Below are positions 62,565 to 64,000 of a stretch of 64,000 bases of DNA, piece after piece. Source of the DNA: JAOUEA01 sp963821925 (GTDB taxonomy: Bacteria; Actinomycetota; UBA4738; HRBIN12); NCBI GenBank assembly GCA_963821925.1, contig CAWGFO010000009.1, positions 310,001 through 374,000 on the forward strand. Direction: 5' to 3'. The position numbers and the translations under genes are program-made. The first letter of the stretch is position 1; each line of letters begins with the position of its first letter. The notes under the pieces were generated by a model, which searched no databases, was not told the DNA's origin, and saw only the letters and a list, made by a program, of their open reading frames with translations.

Positions 62565-62585
62565 GGGTACCCCACTCCTTCCTGT

Positions 62586-62601
62586 CCGGGCACTGGCCCG
62601 G
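62586..62601 (-). other. Leader hairpin CCGGGC-N4-GCCCGG before the ribosome site
   Basis: A perfect 6-bp stem with a 4-nt loop stands about 20 nt before the sulfurtransferase ATG, just ahead of GGAAGGAG. Confidence 0.5.
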
Positions 62602-62611
62602 GAACGACGAA

Positions 62612-62631
62612 CGGCCGCGATGCCGCGGCCG
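62612..62631 (-). other. Leader hairpin CGGCCGCG-N4-CGCGGCCG
   Basis: A perfect 8-bp GC stem with a 4-nt loop, 10 nt upstream of the other leader hairpin. It may act as an intrinsic stop or anti-stop in the sulfurtransferase leader. Confidence 0.5.
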
Positions 62632-62790
62632 CCGGTGCGGAACGATGGATATCCGGGTCGTGGTCGGTGCGAGGCCGCTAGTGCGCGCGCGTCCCCCGGC
62701 GGACACGCTCGGGCCTACAGCACAGGCGAGACGGGATCATCGCCCCCACCACCCCCACGCACCTCGTACGGATCAAATCACGGCTCCCAA

Positions 62791-62816
62791 GTAGGAAATT
62801 GCAGGTGCAATACCTA
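62791..62816 (-). promoter_or_regulatory. Extended dyad GTAGG..ATTGCA/TGCAAT..CCTAC
   Basis: Inner arms ATTGCA and TGCAAT (2-nt centre) are flanked by outer arms GTAGG and CCTAC, forming a 26-nt dyad in an unusually AT-rich patch between two Fe-S/sulfur genes. It is either an operator at the sulfurtransferase promoter or a terminator for the gene ending at 62870. Confidence 0.45.
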
Positions 62817-62869
62817 CCGCAGGTCCGCAGGAGCGTCAAGCCGGCCGGCGACCGCGGCTGCGCGGCGCC

Positions 62870-63265
62870 TCAGAAGATCCCGAGCGCGGCCTTCGCCTCG
62901 TCCGACATCATCTCCGGGCTCCACGGCGGGCGCAGCACGAATTCCGGCCGCACCTCCTCGACGTTCGGCACGCCCTTGAGGAAGCCGCGCATCTGATCCT
63001 CGATCAGCGGTCCGATCGGACACCCCATCGTCGTGAGCGAGTACTGGATGTCGACGCCGCCCTGCTCATCCGTCTGCACGTCGTACACGAGTCCGAGGTC
63101 CACGATGTTGATGCCGAGTTCGGGGTCGAAGACGTTCTTCAGCGACTCGAGGACCGCCTCCTTGTCGGGAGCGCCGCCGTCGCCCGCGAGGCGTTCGCCT
63201 CCGTCACGGACGACCTCGTCCTCGGTGGTGGTCTCTTCGGTTCGCGTCGCGATTTCCTCGTGCAT
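62870..63265 (-). CDS. MIP18/SufT-type metal-sulfur cluster assembly factor
   Basis: This 131-residue protein has an acidic variable N-terminus (1-35) and a DUF59/MIP18 domain: LKNVFDPELGINIVDLGLVYDV and LTTMGCPIGPLIEDQM with the conserved cysteine. The family assists Fe-S cluster delivery and often sits at the end of actinobacterial suf operons; here it lies 2.4 kb beyond sufB on the same strand with its own promoter. Confidence 0.92.
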   Translation of the reverse strand: MHEEIATRTEETTTEDEVVRDGGERLAGDGGAPDKEAVLESLKNVFDPELGINIVDLGLVYDVQTDEQGGVDIQYSLTTMGCPIGPLIEDQMRGFLKGVPNVEEVRPEFVLRPPWSPEMMSDEAKAALGIF

Positions 63266-63290
63266 ACGAACGTCCTGCCCTCGGTCGACT

Positions 63291-63305
63291 TATCCTGACA
63301 GCCTA
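63291..63305. promoter_or_regulatory. Overlapping divergent -10 elements
   Basis: TATCCT (63291..63296) points right to the response regulator and TAGGCT (63300..63305, minus strand) points left to the MIP18-type gene, only 3 nt apart. Both genes would have short leaders with ribosome sites. Only one promoter could be occupied at a time. Confidence 0.5.
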
Positions 63306-63343
63306 CTTCGTACTTCCCCGAACGGAAGGAGCGTCACACCGCC

Positions 63344-63991
63344 ATGGCGAGTCCGATCCGCGCACTGATCGTGGACGACCACCCGGTGACCCGGGAAGGA
63401 CTCCGCACCGCGCTCGAGCTCTCCGACGACGTCGTCGTCGTCGTCGGCGAGGCGTCGAGCGGTGAGGAGGCCGTCGAGCGCGCCCGCGAGCTCGGGCCCG
63501 ACGTCGTCTTCATGGACGTCCGGATGCCCGGCATGGACGGGATCGAGGCGACCCGGCGGATCCGCCAGGCCGCGCCCACCACGAAGGTCATCCTGATCAC
63601 CATCGACGAATCCCGGGGGGCGATCTCGGAGGCGATCCAGGCGGGCGTGAGCGGCTACCTCCTGAAGGACGCCTCTCCCGACTCGCTCGTCGACGCCGCG
63701 AAGAACGCGGTCGAGGGGAACGCGGTCATCCACCCGCAGTTGACGAAGACCTTCATCGAGGAGGTCCGACTGGGCGACAGCGACACCCCGAAGGCCGCTC
63801 CCCTGTCCAAGCGCGAACGGGAGATCCTCCAGAAGGTCGCCGACGGGTCCACGACGCGTCAGGTCGCGACCGAGCTCGGGATCTCACCCCACACGGTGAA
63901 GACCCACCTCGAACGGATCTTCGAGAAGCTCGGCGCCAACGACCGCGCCCAGGCGGTCGCGATCGCGATCCGCACCGGCATCGTGCACTGA
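63344..63991 (+). CDS. NarL/LuxR-family response regulator
   Basis: This 215-residue regulator has a receiver domain with acidic pair D11-D12, phospho-acceptor D58 (VVFMDVRMPGMDG) and K108 (GYLLKDAS), then a LuxR-type helix-turn-helix (LSKREREILQKVADGSTTRQVATELGISPHTVKTHLERIFEKLG). All switch residues are intact. GGAAGGAG precedes the ATG. The partner histidine kinase is not in the window; it may follow beyond the right edge. Confidence 0.95.
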   Translation: MASPIRALIVDDHPVTREGLRTALELSDDVVVVVGEASSGEEAVERARELGPDVVFMDVRMPGMDGIEATRRIRQAAPTTKVILITIDESRGAISEAIQAGVSGYLLKDASPDSLVDAAKNAVEGNAVIHPQLTKTFIEEVRLGDSDTPKAAPLSKREREILQKVADGSTTRQVATELGISPHTVKTHLERIFEKLGANDRAQAVAIAIRTGIVH

Positions 63992-64000
63992 GCCCCGGGG

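Larger units (their letters stand above)
62565..62869 (-). other. 305-nt gap: structured 5' leader of the sulfurtransferase
   Basis: No credible protein gene is seen. Reading towards the sulfurtransferase the gap holds an AT-richer dyad (62791..62816), a long GC-rich stretch and two hairpins next to the ribosome site (62612..62631 and 62586..62601). It is the longest non-coding stretch in the window. I could not match it to a known riboswitch. Confidence 0.55.

Noticed and set aside
62563..62979. Plus-strand frame across the sulfurtransferase leader
   Set aside because: It has a Pro/Arg/Ser-rich composition without homology, no ribosome site, and runs antisense into the MIP18-type gene.
60488..63301. 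Shared 8-mer CCTGACAG upstream of sufB and of the MIP18-type gene as a common operator
   Set aside because: At the second site it is explained by two adjacent -10 elements, and an 8-mer match of this kind is not rare enough in 64 kb.

Overview
The window reads as chromosomal DNA of a deep-branching, very GC-rich actinobacterium, most likely a soil, sediment or groundwater lineage. Lineage markers are a WhiB Fe-S regulator (17132..17410), a mycothiol-type DinB/maleylpyruvate isomerase (48608..49435), two F420/LLM-class oxidoreductases and a Ddn-like F420 protein, an actinobacterial suf operon with a Rieske gene between sufD and sufC, KorAB, and many genes with a -10 hexamer directly in front of the start codon (leaderless type). 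I see no rRNA, tRNA, CRISPR, prophage or insertion sequence. Coding density is high and codon use looks uniform by eye, so this looks like core chromosome rather than an island.

Layout. 0.1-3.3 kb: a nonapeptide-repeat protein with an RDD membrane partner, FdhD, and a DUF6325 protein. 3.4-10.7 kb: a one-carbon/folate cluster (formate-THF ligase, cyclodeaminase, formiminotransferase, two GcvT-fold paralogues, 5-formyl-THF cyclo-ligase). 9.5-13.7 kb: a five-gene operon joined by 4-nt stop/start overlaps (ArsA-HSP20 ATPase, ROK kinase, LLM oxidoreductase, cyclo-ligase, exonuclease). 13.8-19.7 kb: SRPBCC protein, zinc-ribbon membrane protein, GT4 glycosyltransferase, YgfZ, WhiB and a heptose-precursor operon (HddA-GmhB-GmhA). 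19.7-24.6 kb: a 1215-residue nucleotidyl cyclase/AAA/solute-binding fusion and a methyltransferase. 25.4-28.7 kb: an exonuclease/GIY-YIG nuclease under a perfect LexA box, a thiolase and an Lrp-like protein. 28.7-30.1 kb: a compact five-gene operon of small unknown proteins including a 35-residue membrane peptide. 30.2-46.5 kb: aquaporin, cysteine desulfurase, KorAB, aldo/keto reductase, an orphan cyclic-nucleotide-binding protein, MetH, malic enzyme, PntAA-AB-B and a class III aminotransferase. 46.5-54.7 kb: IscA, YbaK, a frameshifted glycerate kinase, mycothiol-type enzyme, ECF sigma/anti-sigma pair, GNAT, DUF2207 and a Ca2+/H+ antiporter. 54.7-60.5 kb: suf operon with a frameshifted sufS. 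60.5-64 kb: PAP2 phosphatase, beta-carbonic anhydrase, thiosulfate sulfurtransferase behind a structured leader, MIP18-type Fe-S factor and a NarL-type response regulator.

How it fits together. Folate enzymes, MetH and YgfZ indicate active C1 traffic; KorAB, malic enzyme and PntAB indicate ferredoxin/NAD(P)H balancing; suf genes, IscA, MIP18 factor, Rieske protein, two desulfurases and WhiB indicate a heavy Fe-S economy. The most unusual items are the cyclase-AAA-SBP fusion, the unknown five-gene operon, heptose genes in a probable Gram-positive, the LexA-box nuclease promoter, the recurrent TAGGCT-N6-8-start signature, the two large hairpins between sufB and sufD, and two single-base frameshifts (sufS, glycerate kinase) that may be sequence errors. 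All calls come from reading the sequence; no database search was run.
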